Assembly (NCBI GenBank): GCA_004297165.1
Contig: SCUJ01000001.1
Coordinates: 154,142-218,141, forward strand
DNA: 64,000 nucleotides
From: Gammaproteobacteria bacterium
GTDB taxonomy: Bacteria > Pseudomonadota > Gammaproteobacteria > Eutrophobiales > Eutrophobiaceae
Reading direction: 5' to 3'
Each line of letters starts with the position of its first letter. Within the stretch, counting starts at the first letter, position 1. The translations under genes and the position numbers were made by a program. The notes beneath the pieces were generated by a model. It saw only the letters and a list, made by a program, of their open reading frames with translations. It had not been told where the DNA came from and made no database searches. This document shows positions 44,815-55,079 of this stretch, one piece after another.

Positions 44815-46491
44815 ATGAGTGAGAGTTTCGCCGAGTTGTTCGAACAGAGCTACCTGGAATCCAAGATGCGTCCAGGGTCCATCGTCACCGCCATCGTCGT
44901 CGACGTGAATAACGATGCGGTGATCGTCAACGCCGGACTGAAGTCGGAAGGGGTCATCCCGATCGAGCAGTTCTACAACGAAAAAGGCGAACTCGAAGTG
45001 GCCGTCGGGGATGAGGTGGATGTCGCCCTCGATGCCGTCGAAGACGGTTTCGGCGAGACCAGGCTCTCGCGGGAAAAGGCAAAACGGCTCATGGCCTGGA
45101 CCAAACTGGAGAAGGCCCATACCGAGAATGCCACGGTGATTGGCGTCATCACCGAACGGGTCAAGGGCGGCTTCACGGTGGACGTGGACAACATCCGCGC
45201 CTTCCTGCCCGGCTCGCTCGTGGATGTGCGGCCGGTGAAGGACACCACCTATCTCGAAGGCAAGCCGATCGAATTCAAGGTCATCAAGATCGATCAACGC
45301 CGCAGTAATGTCGTGGTCTCGCGCCGCGCGGTGGTCGAGAGCGAAAACTCGGCGGAGCGCGTCGCCCTGCTGGAGAATCTCAAGGAAGGCATGGTCGTCA
45401 AGGGGATCGTCAAGAACCTCACCGATTACGGCGCGTTCCTGGATCTGGGCGGCATCGACGGCCTGCTGCACATCACCGACATGGCCTGGAAACGGGTCAA
45501 GGATCCGGCCGAGATCGTCGCCATCGGCGACGAGATTGACGTCAAGATCCTTAAGTTCGACCGCGAGCGTAACCGCGTCTCGCTGGGACTGAAGCAGATG
45601 GGCGACGACCCGTGGGCCAATCTGCCCGTGCGTTTCCCCGAAGGCGCCAGGCTCCGTGGCAAGATCACCAATATCGCCGATTACGGTTGTTTCGTGGAAC
45701 TGGAGGAAGGCGTCGAGGGACTGGTGCATGTCTCCGAGATGGACTGGACGAACAAGAACGTGCATCCCTCGAAACTGGTGCACGTGGGCCAGGAAGTGGA
45801 TGTCGTCATCCTCGACATCGATCAGGAGCGACGCCGGATCTCGCTCGGCATGAAGCAGTGTCAGCCGAACCCCTGGGATCAGTTCGCCGCGACTCAAAAC
45901 AAGGGCGATCGGGTCACGGGCGTCATCAAATCCATCACCGACTTCGGCATCTTCATCGGCCTCGATGGCGGTATCGACGGCCTGGTGCATCTCTCGGATG
46001 TCACCTGGTCCGACGAGACCGAAGAGGCGATCCGCAAATTCAAGAAGGGCGAGGAAGTCGAAGCGGTGGTCCTCGCGGTGGACGCCGAACGCGAACGGAT
46101 CTCGCTCGGCATCAAGCAACTGGAAAGGGACCCGTTCTCGAATTATGTCGCCGAGTATCCCAAGGGCAGCATCGTCAAGGCGAAAGTGACCGGGGTCGAG
46201 GCCAAGTCCGTGACGGTGCAGTTGGCGGATGGCATCGAGGGCCAGTTAAAGGCCTCCGAACTCTCGAATGACCGGAAGGTTGAGGACGCCCGCATGGCGG
46301 TAAAAGAGGGCGATGAACTCGAAGTCAAGATCACCGCCATCGATCGCAAGAAACGCACGATCAATGTCTCGGTCAAGGCCAAGGAGTCCGATGAGGAATC
46401 TGCCGCGGTCAGGGAGTACGCCCCCAATACCTCAAGCGGGGCGAAGCTCGGCGATATCCTGAAAGGGCACTTGGACAATAATCAGGGATAA
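44815..46491 (+). CDS. rpsA: 30S ribosomal protein S1
   Basis: RNA-binding ribosomal protein that brings structured mRNAs to the 30S subunit. From ATG 44815 it has 558 residues, one more than E. coli S1; the frame upstream of this ATG has no similarity. Six S1 repeats are visible, each beginning with a G-x-V-x-G-x-V type strand and containing YGAF/YGCF/FGIF motifs ([59 protein letters not shown]). It is usually autoregulated at translation. Confidence 0.98.
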   Translation: MSESFAELFEQSYLESKMRPGSIVTAIVVDVNNDAVIVNAGLKSEGVIPIEQFYNEKGELEVAVGDEVDVALDAVEDGFGETRLSREKAKRLMAWTKLEKAHTENATVIGVITERVKGGFTVDVDNIRAFLPGSLVDVRPVKDTTYLEGKPIEFKVIKIDQRRSNVVVSRRAVVESENSAERVALLENLKEGMVVKGIVKNLTDYGAFLDLGGIDGLLHITDMAWKRVKDPAEIVAIGDEIDVKILKFDRERNRVSLGLKQMGDDPWANLPVRFPEGARLRGKITNIADYGCFVELEEGVEGLVHVSEMDWTNKNVHPSKLVHVGQEVDVVILDIDQERRRISLGMKQCQPNPWDQFAATQNKGDRVTGVIKSITDFGIFIGLDGGIDGLVHLSDVTWSDETEEAIRKFKKGEEVEAVVLAVDAERERISLGIKQLERDPFSNYVAEYPKGSIVKAKVTGVEAKSVTVQLADGIEGQLKASELSNDRKVEDARMAVKEGDELEVKITAIDRKKRTINVSVKAKESDEESAAVREYAPNTSSGAKLGDILKGHLDNNQG

Positions 46492-46539
46492 ATTGCCATA
46501 GTTTTGTTATAGTTAGGCGTGGGGGGGTACCAGATTGCC

Positions 46540-46872
46540 ATGACTAAATCCGAACTGATAGACATTCTGTCCCGGCGTCAGGCGCAACTTGCCTATAACG
46601 ATGTTGAACTGGCCGTCAAGGCGATGCTGGAACACATGGCGCAGACCCTCTCCAATGGCGAACGCATCGAGATCCGGGGATTCGGCAGCTTTTCCCTGCA
46701 TTACCGCCCGCCCCGGGTTGGTCGCAATCCCAAGTCCGGCGAGCCGGTGTCGCTGCCCGCAAAGTATGTCCCTCATTTCAAACCAGGCAAGCAACTGCGC
46801 GAGCGCGTGGATTCCGCCGGCGCCTCCCAGCTCCCAACGGGCAGGTGGACCGGCGTGGATTCCCCGGCCTGA
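46540..46872 (+). CDS. ihfB: Integration host factor subunit beta
   Basis: DNA-bending nucleoid protein that pairs with IhfA. From ATG 46540 there are 110 residues: [47 protein letters not shown] and the DNA-intercalating arm with [15 protein letters not shown]. The last 15 or so residues ([15 protein letters not shown]) extend beyond the usual 94-100-residue length. The rpsA-ihfB-lapA-lapB-pyrF order is conserved in gammaproteobacteria. Confidence 0.96.
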   Translation: MTKSELIDILSRRQAQLAYNDVELAVKAMLEHMAQTLSNGERIEIRGFGSFSLHYRPPRVGRNPKSGEPVSLPAKYVPHFKPGKQLRERVDSAGASQLPTGRWTGVDSPA

Positions 46873-46942
46873 CCCGCGCGGGATTTACGGCCCGGCCCTG
46901 ACCTGCGGCAGGGATGGCCGACAGATCGTCTCGAGGTAGTCT

Positions 46943-47233
46943 ATGTCCCAGTGGATCAAGCTGATCATCGTACTGGCCTGCATGGCCGTGGGCCTCGCCT
47001 TTCATCTCCGCAACAATCACCTTGTCACACTGGATTATTTCCTGGGCACACGGGAGTTCTATCTTTCCGTATGGCTGCTGGCCGCGCTCGCGGCGGGCGT
47101 ATGCCTCGGATTTCTCGCCGGTCTGCCCTGGATTCTCAGGCTCAAACGCCATAATCATCGGTTGGCGCGGCAACTCCGGCTGACCGAAACCACGCCAGGC
47201 GAACCCCCGCCGATCCCCGTGAAAGACTCCTGA
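46943..47233 (+). CDS. lapA: Lipopolysaccharide assembly protein LapA
   Basis: Small inner-membrane protein (DUF1049) of 96 residues. Two transmembrane helices are visible (about 5-22, LIIVLACMAVGLAFHL; about 40-62, VWLLAALAAGVCLGFLAGLPW), followed by a short basic cytoplasmic tail. In E. coli LapA works with LapB at the inner membrane in lipopolysaccharide assembly. It precedes lapB by two bases, so translation is probably coupled. Confidence 0.92.
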   Translation: MSQWIKLIIVLACMAVGLAFHLRNNHLVTLDYFLGTREFYLSVWLLAALAAGVCLGFLAGLPWILRLKRHNHRLARQLRLTETTPGEPPPIPVKDS

Positions 47234-47235
47234 AC

Positions 47236-48414
47236 ATGGATTTGTTTTGGGGCACGGTGCTGATCCTGCTGCTGCCGGTGGCGGCATTATCCGGCTGGTG
47301 GGCCGCGCGGCGCAGCGGGCGCGACCAGCGACATGCGGCGGAAGTCCGCATTCCTCCCGAATACCTGGCCGGCCTCAATTATGTGTTGAACGAGGAACAG
47401 GACAAGGCCATCGATCTGTTCATCAAACTGCTGGAAGTGGACAATCAGACGGTGGAAACCCATCTGGCGCTCGGCAACCTGTTTCGCCGGCGCGGCGAGG
47501 TGGACCGGGCCATCCGGATCCATCAGAACCTGATCGCCAGACCCAAACTGGGCGCCGAACACCGCGCCCTGGCCCTGCTCGAACTCGGCACGGATTATAT
47601 GCGGTCCGGTCTGCTGGATCGGGCGGAAGGCCTGTTCAACGAACTCGTGGACAAGGATGCCCATGCCGAGGCGGCCTTGCGCGCCTTGCTGGATATCTAT
47701 CAGCAGGAGAAAGACTGGCAGAAGGCCATCGCCATCGCCCGCCGACTGGAGTCCGCCACGGGCGAGCGGTTCGGCCCGGAGATAGCGCAATTTCATTGCG
47801 AGCTGGCGGATGAGGCCTGCAAACGCGGGGATTATTCCGCCGCGCGACAACGCCTTCAAGACGCCTTGGAGAATGATCGCAATTGTGCCCGCGCCAGCCT
47901 GACGGAGGCCGGGATCTGCCGGATGGAGCGGCAACCGGCCGCGGCCATCGCGGCCTACAAACGGGTCGGCAGGCAGGATCCGAATTACCTGCCGGAGGTG
48001 ACGGGTCCGCTGCTCGAATGCTACCGCGAGATTGGACGCCTGCCCGAATATCGGGATTACCTCCGCGAGGTCGTGGGAACCATCGGCGGCATCACGCCGC
48101 TCCTGTGTCTGACCAGTCTCACGGAAGAACTGGAGGGCCGGAACGCGGCGGCGGCCTTGCTGACCGCCGAACTCGATCGGCGGCCGGCGGTGCGCGGCGT
48201 GCAGCGGCTGGTGGAATATGCCATGGCCGTCGCGGACGGCGAATTGCAGCGCAGCCTTAATGCCATCCGGCAGATGACCGAGCGCCTGATCCAGGGTAAA
48301 TCGGTCTATCAATGCCAGCATTGCGGGTTCGCGGCCAAGAGCCTGCATTGGAAATGTCCGGGGTGCAAATCCTGGAACTCCATCAAACCTGTTTTCGGAG
48401 TGGAAGGTGAGTAA
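47236..48414 (+). CDS. lapB: Lipopolysaccharide assembly protein LapB
   Basis: Adaptor that controls FtsH degradation of LpxC and so balances LPS synthesis. The 392 residues have one N-terminal membrane anchor (about 3-20, [26 protein letters not shown]), a long TPR superhelix (about 45-340) and a C-terminal rubredoxin-like metal site, C-x2-C in YQCQHCGF and C-x2-C in WKCPGCKSW. The last eight bases overlap pyrF, as in E. coli. Confidence 0.96.
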   Translation: MDLFWGTVLILLLPVAALSGWWAARRSGRDQRHAAEVRIPPEYLAGLNYVLNEEQDKAIDLFIKLLEVDNQTVETHLALGNLFRRRGEVDRAIRIHQNLIARPKLGAEHRALALLELGTDYMRSGLLDRAEGLFNELVDKDAHAEAALRALLDIYQQEKDWQKAIAIARRLESATGERFGPEIAQFHCELADEACKRGDYSAARQRLQDALENDRNCARASLTEAGICRMERQPAAAIAAYKRVGRQDPNYLPEVTGPLLECYREIGRLPEYRDYLREVVGTIGGITPLLCLTSLTEELEGRNAAAALLTAELDRRPAVRGVQRLVEYAMAVADGELQRSLNAIRQMTERLIQGKSVYQCQHCGFAAKSLHWKCPGCKSWNSIKPVFGVEGE

Positions 48415-49147
48415 ATCGCGCATCATTGTTTCGCTGGACTATTCCGATCCGGACCTGGCGTACCGGCAGTTGCGGCGCCTGCCCCCGGATCATTGCCGCG
48501 TCAAGGTGGGGAAGGAACTCTTCACCAGCGCCGGCCCGGCCCTGGTCCGGAAGATCATCGGCGCGGGTTACGATGTGTTCCTCGATCTGAAATTTCACGA
48601 TATCCCCAACACGGTCGCCAGGGCTTGCGAGGCCGCGGCCGCGCTCGGGGTGTGGATGTTGAATGTGCATGTCGCCGGTGGCCGGGAGATGCTTCGTTAT
48701 GCCCGCAAAGCGATCGACGAGGCGCCGCACAAGCCGCTCCTCATCGGCGTCACCGTGCTGACCAGCATCACCGCGGAGGACCTGAAGGAGACCGGCGTCC
48801 GCGCGGGGACGGATACGCAGGTGTTGCGATTGACGAGGCTGTGCCGGGAAGCGGGTCTTGACGGCGTCGTCTGCTCGGCGCATGAAGTCAGCGTCATCCG
48901 CCGCGCCGTCGGCGCGGATTTCTGCCTGGTGACGCCAGGCATCCGGCCGGCCGGGACCGCGGCCAACGACCAGAAACGCACCATGACGCCGGGGGCGGCC
49001 ATCGCCGCGGGCAGCGATTATCTCGTGATCGGCAGACCCATACTCCAGGCCCCGGATCCCCTTGAGGCGCTGCTCGCCATCGAGCAGGAGATTGCCATGG
49101 TCAGGCGCAGGGCGGCGCCCTCCCGACCCGCGGGCGGCAGACGCTGA
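48407..49147 (+). CDS. pyrF: Orotidine 5'-phosphate decarboxylase
   Basis: Final de novo UMP step. The 246 residues form a TIM barrel: [27 protein letters not shown], the catalytic D-x-K-x2-D motif in [14 protein letters not shown], and [21 protein letters not shown] as the phosphate-binding region. The GTG start at 48407 lies within the lapB end. The Ser/Pro/Arg-rich last residues are not conserved. It completes the rpsA-to-pyrF gene string. Confidence 0.97.
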   Translation: MSKSRIIVSLDYSDPDLAYRQLRRLPPDHCRVKVGKELFTSAGPALVRKIIGAGYDVFLDLKFHDIPNTVARACEAAAALGVWMLNVHVAGGREMLRYARKAIDEAPHKPLLIGVTVLTSITAEDLKETGVRAGTDTQVLRLTRLCREAGLDGVVCSAHEVSVIRRAVGADFCLVTPGIRPAGTAANDQKRTMTPGAAIAAGSDYLVIGRPILQAPDPLEALLAIEQEIAMVRRRAAPSRPAGGRR

Positions 49148-49161
49148 CGCAAGGCCATCCG

Positions 49162-52100
49162 GTGTCGGACTCGAAGCGCAGTCCGTTGCGCCCGGTATTC
49201 CCCGGGCGGGCGGGGGAACAATGCCGTTGGGAAGGGCTGTCTGGCAGCGCCGGCGCGTTGGCCCTGCTGCGCACGGCCGAATTGATCGACCGGCCGTTGT
49301 TGCTGATCGCCAGGGACACTCAAGCCGCCAGCCGTCTCCTCGATGCCTTGAATTTCTACAGCGCCGGGCCGGACCCGCTTGCCTGTCTGTCGTTCCCGGA
49401 CTGGGAGACATTACCCTACGATCAATTCTCGCCCTATCAGGACATCGTCTCCGATCGTCTCGAAACCCTGATAAATCTTGGTGACCTGCGCCGGGGCATC
49501 CTGATCGTGCCTGTGGCGACGCTTATGCACCGGCTGTTGCCGGCAAGTTACCTGCATTCTCATTCGCTCGCGCTCAATACCGGCCAGCAGCTCGATCAGG
49601 CCACCTTCCGGGCCCGCCTCCAGGACAGCGGCTACCGCCACGTCCCGCAGGTCATGGAGCATGGCGATGTCGCGGTCCGGGGATCCCTGCTCGATATCTT
49701 TCCGATGGGCGCGGCCACGCCTTACCGGCTCGATCTCTTCGGCGATGTCATCGATTCCATCCGCGGCTTCGATGTCGAGACCCAGCGTTCGAAGGAACAG
49801 GTCGAGGCGGTGCGCATCCTTCCGGCCAGGGAGATCCCGCTCACGCCGGAAGGCATCAATCAGTTTCGCGCCAACTGGCGCGCCCGGTTCGAGGGCAACC
49901 CCAACGACTCCCCCTTGTACCGGGATGTCAGTGCGGGGCTCGCCCCAGCCGGCATCGAGTATTATCTGCCGCTGTTTTACGGGGTTGCGAACAGCCTGCT
50001 GGATTACCTCAAGCACACCCCTCTCGCCGTTTTGGATGGCAATATCCGTGCAGCCGCGGAGACCTTCTTCGCCGACGTGGAAGAACGCCATGAACAGGGT
50101 CGCTACGATCGCGAGCGGCCGCTGCTCGCCCCGGCCGAACTTTACCTCCCTCCCGCAGAACTCCTCGGCAAGATCGAAGCCCTCTCGACGATTCAACTGG
50201 GCGGCCATGGCGATGAAGGTGAATCCACACCGGCCGTGGTCTATGCCACACGCCCGCCGCCGGCCCTGCCGGTGGATGCCCGCGCGGCGGATCCTTTAGC
50301 CCCACTTAAAAACTTTTTGCGGGAATTCCCCGGCCGGGCGCTCCTCGTCGCCGAATCCCCCGGCCGGCGCGAGACCTTGCTCGAACTCCTGCGCCGCCAC
50401 AGCCTGCAAGCCGTGGTGTTGGAAGGCTGGCGTGAGTTTCTGGCGGGCGATTGCGCGCTTGGATTGTGCGTCGCGCCGCTCGAACTCGGGGCCCTGATCG
50501 AAGACCCCGGCCTCGCCGTGATCAGCGAGACCCAGTTGTTCGGCGAGCGCGCACAGCAACAGCGTCTGCGCCGACGGCGGCAGGTGGACACCGAGGCGAT
50601 CATCCGCGACCTTACCGAGTTGCGCGCCGGATCTCCGGTGGTGCATGAAGAACATGGCGTCGGACGGTATCTGGGGCTGGTCACGCTCAAGGTTGGGGAG
50701 ATTACGGGCGAATATATCCAGCTCGAATACGATCAGGGCGACAAGCTGTATGTCCCGGTCGCCTCTCTCGATTTAATAAGCCGCTACACCGGGGTCGATC
50801 CGGAGCACGCCCCACTGCACCGCCTTGGCAGCGGCCAATGGCAGAAGGCCCGGAGCAAGGCGGCGGAGAAGGTCCGCGATGTGGCGGCGGAATTGCTGGA
50901 ATTGCATGCGCGCCGGGCGGCGCTGCCGGGGTTCAATTTTCACTTCGATGCCGATGCCTATCAGGCCTTTGTCCAGGGATTCCCCTTCGAGGAGACCCCG
51001 GGCCAGGAGGATGCCATCCGGGATGTCATCCGGGACATGTGCAGCGACAAGGCGATGGACAGGCTAATCTGCGGAGACTCCGGTTTCGGCAAGACGGAGG
51101 TGGCCATGCGCTCCGCCTTCCTCGCGGTGCAGAACAACCGGCAGGTCGCGCTTCTCGTGCCCACCACCCTGCTCGCGCAACAGCATTTTCAGAACTTTCA
51201 GGATCGGTTCGCCGACTGGCCGGTGCGCATCGAACTCCTGTCCCGGTTCCGCGGGAAGAAGGAGCAGGATCAGGTCATGGATCAGCTCGCGCAGGGCCGG
51301 GTCGATATTGTCATCGGTACCCACAAGCTCTTGCAGGCCGGCATCCGCTTCGCGCGTCTGGGGCTGGCGATTATCGACGAAGAACACCGGTTCGGCGTGC
51401 GACAGAAGGAACGCTTCAAGGCCCTGCGCAGCGAGGTCGATGTGCTGACCCTGACCGCGACGCCCATACCGCGAACCCTCAATCTCGCCCTGACGGAGCT
51501 GCGCGACATCTCCATCATCGCCACGCCGCCGTCCCGCCGCCTCCCGGTCCGGACCTTCATCCGCGAATGGAATGAGACCCTCGTCCACGAGGCCCTGGCG
51601 CGGGAGCTGGCTCGCGGCGGGCAGGTGTATTACCTGCATAACAAGGTGGAGGATATCGAAAAACGCGCCGCGGAGATCCAGGCCCTGATGCCGCAGGCCC
51701 ACATCCGCCATGCCCACGGCCAGATGCCAGAGAAGATCCTCGAACAGGTGATGCTGGATTTCTACCATCAGCGCTTCAACATTCTCGTGTGCACCACCAT
51801 CGTCGAGACCGGCATCGATGTCCCGAACGCCAATACCATCATTATCGATCGCGCGGACAAATTCGGGCTCGCGCAGTTGTATCAGTTGCGTGGGCGGGTC
51901 GGCCGCTCCCACCACCGGGCCTACGCCTATCTCCTGATACCCGGACAGAAGGCTATGACGCGCGACGCCGTAAAAAGACTCGAGGCGATCGAATCGCTCG
52001 AGGAACTGGGGATAGGTTTCACCCTTGCGACGCATGACCTCGAGATCCGCGGGGCGGGCGAGATCCTGGGAGAGGATCAGAGCGGCCAGATCCACGAGAT

Positions 52101-52623
52101 CGGTTACGGGATGTATATGGATCTCCTCCAGCGCACCGTCCGGGATCTGCGCGCCGGAAGGCAGCCGCAACTGGATCGGCCGCTGGATCACGGGGTCGAG
52201 GTCGAACTCGGCGTCCCCGCGCTCATCCCCGGCGATTACCTGCCGGACGCTCACATGCGGCTTATACTCTACAAGCGGATAGCAAGCGCGGAGAGCGAGG
52301 CCGGCTTGCAGGATATCCAGGAAGAGATGATCGATCGTTTCGGGCTGTTGCCCGCGCCGGCAAAGAACCTGTTCCGGATCGGGGCGTTGAAGCAGAAGGC
52401 GCGGGGGCTCGGGATCCGCAAGATTGAGCTCGGCGCGGCGGGCGGACGGCTGCATTTCAGCGAGGCGACCACGGTCGATCCCGTGAGGCTGATCAAACTC
52501 GTGCAGACCTCGCCCAGGCATTATCGTTTCGACGGTCAGGACCGCCTGCGCCTCACGCGGGAATTGCCGGATGCCGAGATGCGCTTTAAAGTGCTGGAAG
52601 AATTGCTGGCGGAGCTGGGATGA
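49162..52623 (+). CDS. mfd: Transcription-repair coupling factor
   Basis: Translocase that removes RNA polymerase stalled at DNA lesions and recruits UvrA. The 1153 residues are standard. An N-terminal UvrB-like region (about 1-320) contains SFPDWETLPYDQFSPYQDI. The polymerase-interaction domain (about 490-560) has PVVHEEHGVGRYLGLVTL, and the helicase core has GDSGFGKTEVAMRSAF (Walker A) and IIDEEHRFGVRQKE (motif II), then TATPIPRTLN and the RGRVGRSHHRAYAYLL motif. The C-terminal domain is complete. The GTG start is 14 bases after pyrF; the stop overlaps csiV. Confidence 0.98.
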   Translation: MSDSKRSPLRPVFPGRAGEQCRWEGLSGSAGALALLRTAELIDRPLLLIARDTQAASRLLDALNFYSAGPDPLACLSFPDWETLPYDQFSPYQDIVSDRLETLINLGDLRRGILIVPVATLMHRLLPASYLHSHSLALNTGQQLDQATFRARLQDSGYRHVPQVMEHGDVAVRGSLLDIFPMGAATPYRLDLFGDVIDSIRGFDVETQRSKEQVEAVRILPAREIPLTPEGINQFRANWRARFEGNPNDSPLYRDVSAGLAPAGIEYYLPLFYGVANSLLDYLKHTPLAVLDGNIRAAAETFFADVEERHEQGRYDRERPLLAPAELYLPPAELLGKIEALSTIQLGGHGDEGESTPAVVYATRPPPALPVDARAADPLAPLKNFLREFPGRALLVAESPGRRETLLELLRRHSLQAVVLEGWREFLAGDCALGLCVAPLELGALIEDPGLAVISETQLFGERAQQQRLRRRRQVDTEAIIRDLTELRAGSPVVHEEHGVGRYLGLVTLKVGEITGEYIQLEYDQGDKLYVPVASLDLISRYTGVDPEHAPLHRLGSGQWQKARSKAAEKVRDVAAELLELHARRAALPGFNFHFDADAYQAFVQGFPFEETPGQEDAIRDVIRDMCSDKAMDRLICGDSGFGKTEVAMRSAFLAVQNNRQVALLVPTTLLAQQHFQNFQDRFADWPVRIELLSRFRGKKEQDQVMDQLAQGRVDIVIGTHKLLQAGIRFARLGLAIIDEEHRFGVRQKERFKALRSEVDVLTLTATPIPRTLNLALTELRDISIIATPPSRRLPVRTFIREWNETLVHEALARELARGGQVYYLHNKVEDIEKRAAEIQALMPQAHIRHAHGQMPEKILEQVMLDFYHQRFNILVCTTIVETGIDVPNANTIIIDRADKFGLAQLYQLRGRVGRSHHRAYAYLLIPGQKAMTRDAVKRLEAIESLEELGIGFTLATHDLEIRGAGEILGEDQSGQIHEIGYGMYMDLLQRTVRDLRAGRQPQLDRPLDHGVEVELGVPALIPGDYLPDAHMRLILYKRIASAESEAGLQDIQEEMIDRFGLLPAPAKNLFRIGALKQKARGLGIRKIELGAAGGRLHFSEATTVDPVRLIKLVQTSPRHYRFDGQDRLRLTRELPDAEMRFKVLEELLAELG

Positions 52624-53558
52624 GAGCGAGAACTGTGAGATCGATAGACGCTGCCAGGATAACGCGCGCGCATTGCAGCGTGCTCCTGCTGGGGCTATGT
52701 CTCGCCTCGATCCTGCCGGCCCAGGCGGCCTGGTATCAGGTCGAGGTCATCGTCTTCGAATATCTGGATCCGGATCCGGGCGACGAGACCTGGTATGAAA
52801 ATCCCGGCCTGCCGGCCATCGGGGAGGCCATGGACCTATTGGTGGATCCTCCAGACCCGCTCCCGCCCATCCCCATCGAACTCGAACCGGAGATTGTGAC
52901 GCCCGCACCTGTGATGCCGAAGCCGGTCGCGCCACCACCTGAACCAAAGGTCAAGACCGCTGACGATCCCGTCACCCTGGCGGACCGGTTCGGCGCCCCG
53001 GATGCCGGGGAGAGCGAGCCGGCGAGCCTGCTGGAGACGATCCGTATTCCTTATTATTCGCTGGCCCCGGAAGACTTACGTCTTACCGATGTCCACCGGA
53101 GTCTGCGTACGTCGCGGGACTATCGCCCCCTGTTGCACGTCGCCTGGCAGCAGGAGGAGAACGAACGCGGCCCCGGCCGGACCGTACATCTGGAAAAACC
53201 CTGGGGACCGGAGATCGCGCCACTGGTGACCATGGCTGCACCAGACGCCCCGCCCGTCATGACCAGGATGCTGGACGGCACGGTCCGCGTCAGCATCGGC
53301 CGCTTCATGTATGTGGATGTCGATCTCGCCTACCAGCCCGAGAACCTGCCGGGCCTGTTGGCCTCCCGGGCCGGTTCGCAAGTGCCCTCAGGCGACCCGC
53401 TGGTCAATCCCGAGACGGAATTTGTGCGTCTCACCGAAACCCGGCAGATCAAGCTGGAGGAATTGCATTACTTCGATCACCCCTTATTCGGCGTGCTGGT
53501 GCAGGTGAGTCGCCTGCCGGTGCTGGTCAATCCGGAAGTTCCGGAGAAGACGCCCTAG
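52620..53558 (+). CDS. csiV: CsiV-family periplasmic protein
   Basis: A 312-residue exported protein of the CsiV family (previously DUF2803). A basic N terminus and hydrophobic stretch (SVLLLGLCLASILPAQA) form the signal peptide, directly followed by the diagnostic AWYQVEVIVFEYL. A Pro-rich region (about 80-115) separates it from the C-terminal domain, with YRPLLHVAWQQ and RQIKLEELHYFDHPLFGVLVQV. In Shewanella CsiV supports the cholesterol-like envelope factor CsiD/cyclic pathway assays only loosely, so I claim no function. Position after mfd is common in gammaproteobacteria. Its stop codon overlaps that of convergent mtnP. Confidence 0.8.
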   Translation: MRARTVRSIDAARITRAHCSVLLLGLCLASILPAQAAWYQVEVIVFEYLDPDPGDETWYENPGLPAIGEAMDLLVDPPDPLPPIPIELEPEIVTPAPVMPKPVAPPPEPKVKTADDPVTLADRFGAPDAGESEPASLLETIRIPYYSLAPEDLRLTDVHRSLRTSRDYRPLLHVAWQQEENERGPGRTVHLEKPWGPEIAPLVTMAAPDAPPVMTRMLDGTVRVSIGRFMYVDVDLAYQPENLPGLLASRAGSQVPSGDPLVNPETEFVRLTETRQIKLEELHYFDHPLFGVLVQVSRLPVLVNPEVPEKTP

Positions 53559-54298
53559 CCCAAAGATGGGATCGCCGCTCCGAGCAGTGTATGAACCTTA
53601 CCCAGGGCCTTGGTGAGCATGGCGTTGATCGCCTCCATGGTCAGGGCCTCCTCGGTAATGCCCGCGCCCCAGTTGGCGACGATGGAGATGGAGGCGTAGC
53701 GGATCTCCAGTTCCTTCGCCAGTGATGCCTCCGGCATGCCGGTCATGCCGACGATATCGCAGCCGTCGTTCTTGAGCCGCCGGATCTCCGCGGCGGACTC
53801 CAGACGCGGACCTTGCGTGGCGCCATAAGTGGCGCTGGAGAGGACGTCAAGCCCCGCGGAATCCGCGGCCACCAGCAATGCCTGCCTTAACTCCTCGTTG
53901 TAGGGATGCGTGAAGTCGATATGCGTGACCTCGGAGAGGCCGTCGTCGAAGAAGGTATGGTCGCGGGACCAGGTGTAATCGATGATCTGGTTGGGGATCA
54001 CGAGACTGCCTGGCAGCATCTGTTCGGTAATCCCACCAACGGCGTTGACGCCGATGATGTTGGTGATGCCGTTTTCCTTGAGCGCCCAGATGTTCGCCCG
54101 GTAATTGATCTTGTGTGGCGGCAGGACATGCGGGTTCCCGTGCCGCGGCATGAAGATGATCTCCTTGTCGGCATAAACGCCGTAGGTCAGCACGCCGGAA
54201 GGTTCGCCGTAAGGCGTGTGCTGCACCTGTTGTCGGGTGATCTTGAGCGCCGCGAGGCTCGCGAGCCCCGAGCCGCCGATGATCGCCAGTTTCGCCAT
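53555..54298 (-). CDS. mtnP: S-methyl-5'-thioinosine phosphorylase
   Basis: Purine-nucleoside phosphorylase family 2 enzyme of 247 residues. IIGGSGLASLAAL, the phosphate-binding FMPRHGNPHVLPPHKINYRANIWAL, VNAVGGI and the substrate loop DGCDIVGMTGMPEASLAKELEI are clear. In relatives that also have MtaD, as this one does, the substrate is methylthioinosine, giving hypoxanthine and methylthioribose 1-phosphate, the substrate of MtnA; direct use of MTA is the alternative. The longer upstream frame is a shadow of hpt. The start overlaps the hpt stop (TGATG). Confidence 0.9.
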   Translation of the reverse strand: MAKLAIIGGSGLASLAALKITRQQVQHTPYGEPSGVLTYGVYADKEIIFMPRHGNPHVLPPHKINYRANIWALKENGITNIIGVNAVGGITEQMLPGSLVIPNQIIDYTWSRDHTFFDDGLSEVTHIDFTHPYNEELRQALLVAADSAGLDVLSSATYGATQGPRLESAAEIRRLKNDGCDIVGMTGMPEASLAKELEIRYASISIVANWGAGITEEALTMEAINAMLTKALGKVHTLLGAAIPSLG

Positions 54299-54891
54299 CA
54301 GTTGTCCTTCACCGCGTAGATCCCGGCGCAGTTGCGCAGGTAGCCCTTGTAATCCATGCCATAGCCAAAGACATAGCGATTGGGGACGGCAAGCCCGGTG
54401 AAATCCGCGCGCGGAAACTCCTTGGGACGATCGATCTGCTTGTCCGCGAGGACGGCCGTGTAAATCCCGGCCGCGCCGGCCCGCCGGCACTCTTCCACGA
54501 TCGCGCGCATGGTATTGCCCTCATCCAGGATGTCATCCACCACGAGGAGTGTGCGGCCGGTGACAGTGGCTGGTTTGTGGATCCAGTGGAGTTCGCCGCC
54601 CGTGGTTTCTCCACGATAGCGCGTGGCGTGGATGTAGGCCACTTCAAGCAGGAAATCGAGCCGGGGCAGAAGGCGTCCCGCGAACACCATGGCGCCTATC
54701 ATCGGACACAACACCAGGGGATTCTTGTCGCGCAGGACAGCGGTGATCTCGCCGGCCATGCGTTCGATGGCCTGTTCCACCTCCGCGGCGGGATACAACA
54801 GGTCCGCGGCAGCCAGCACCTGCCCGGCGTCTTTGCGCAGGGCTTGCCGGTCATCCAAGGCCCGCTCTAGTTCTTGTTGTGGCTGTGTCAT
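54298..54891 (-). CDS. hpt: Hypoxanthine-guanine phosphoribosyltransferase
   Basis: Salvages hypoxanthine (and guanine) to nucleotides with PRPP. From ATG 54891 it has 197 residues; ATG 54900 is equally possible and upstream frame residues look non-homologous. The PRPP motif is LLVVDDILDEGNTMRAIVEE, preceded by LDFLLEVAYIHATRYRGE and followed by YVFGYGMDYKGYLRN. It overlaps mtnP by one base, and hypoxanthine is the expected by-product of MtnP, so the pair makes a coherent recycling unit. Confidence 0.9.
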   Translation of the reverse strand: MTQPQQELERALDDRQALRKDAGQVLAAADLLYPAAEVEQAIERMAGEITAVLRDKNPLVLCPMIGAMVFAGRLLPRLDFLLEVAYIHATRYRGETTGGELHWIHKPATVTGRTLLVVDDILDEGNTMRAIVEECRRAGAAGIYTAVLADKQIDRPKEFPRADFTGLAVPNRYVFGYGMDYKGYLRNCAGIYAVKDN

Positions 54892-54992
54892 CGCCGCCAT
54901 TATCACGTAATCCGGGAAAGCTTCCAAACCCGAAATGCTCAAGTCAAATCTGCGAGGGCACACACAGCGTGTCGATTTGCAATACGTATACT

Positions 54993-55074
54993 TTCTCTCG
55001 CGAAGCCGCGAAGCGCGCCAAGAAAAACTTTTAATCGGTATAGCCTTGGCGACCTTGGCGTCTTGGCGAGAGAA
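54993..55074. repeat. Intergenic repeat with TTCTCTCGC / GCGAGAGAA ends
   Basis: TTCTCTCGC (54993-55001) and GCGAGAGAA (55066-55074) are inverted ends of an 82-base segment containing GAAGCCGCGAAGCGCGCCAAG and the iterated phrase CCTTGGCGACCTTGGCGTCTTGGCGA. This kind of CTTGGCG-rich repeat is widespread between genes. A partial relative lies near 34315-34333. Confidence 0.55.
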
Positions 55075-55079
55075 CCCGT

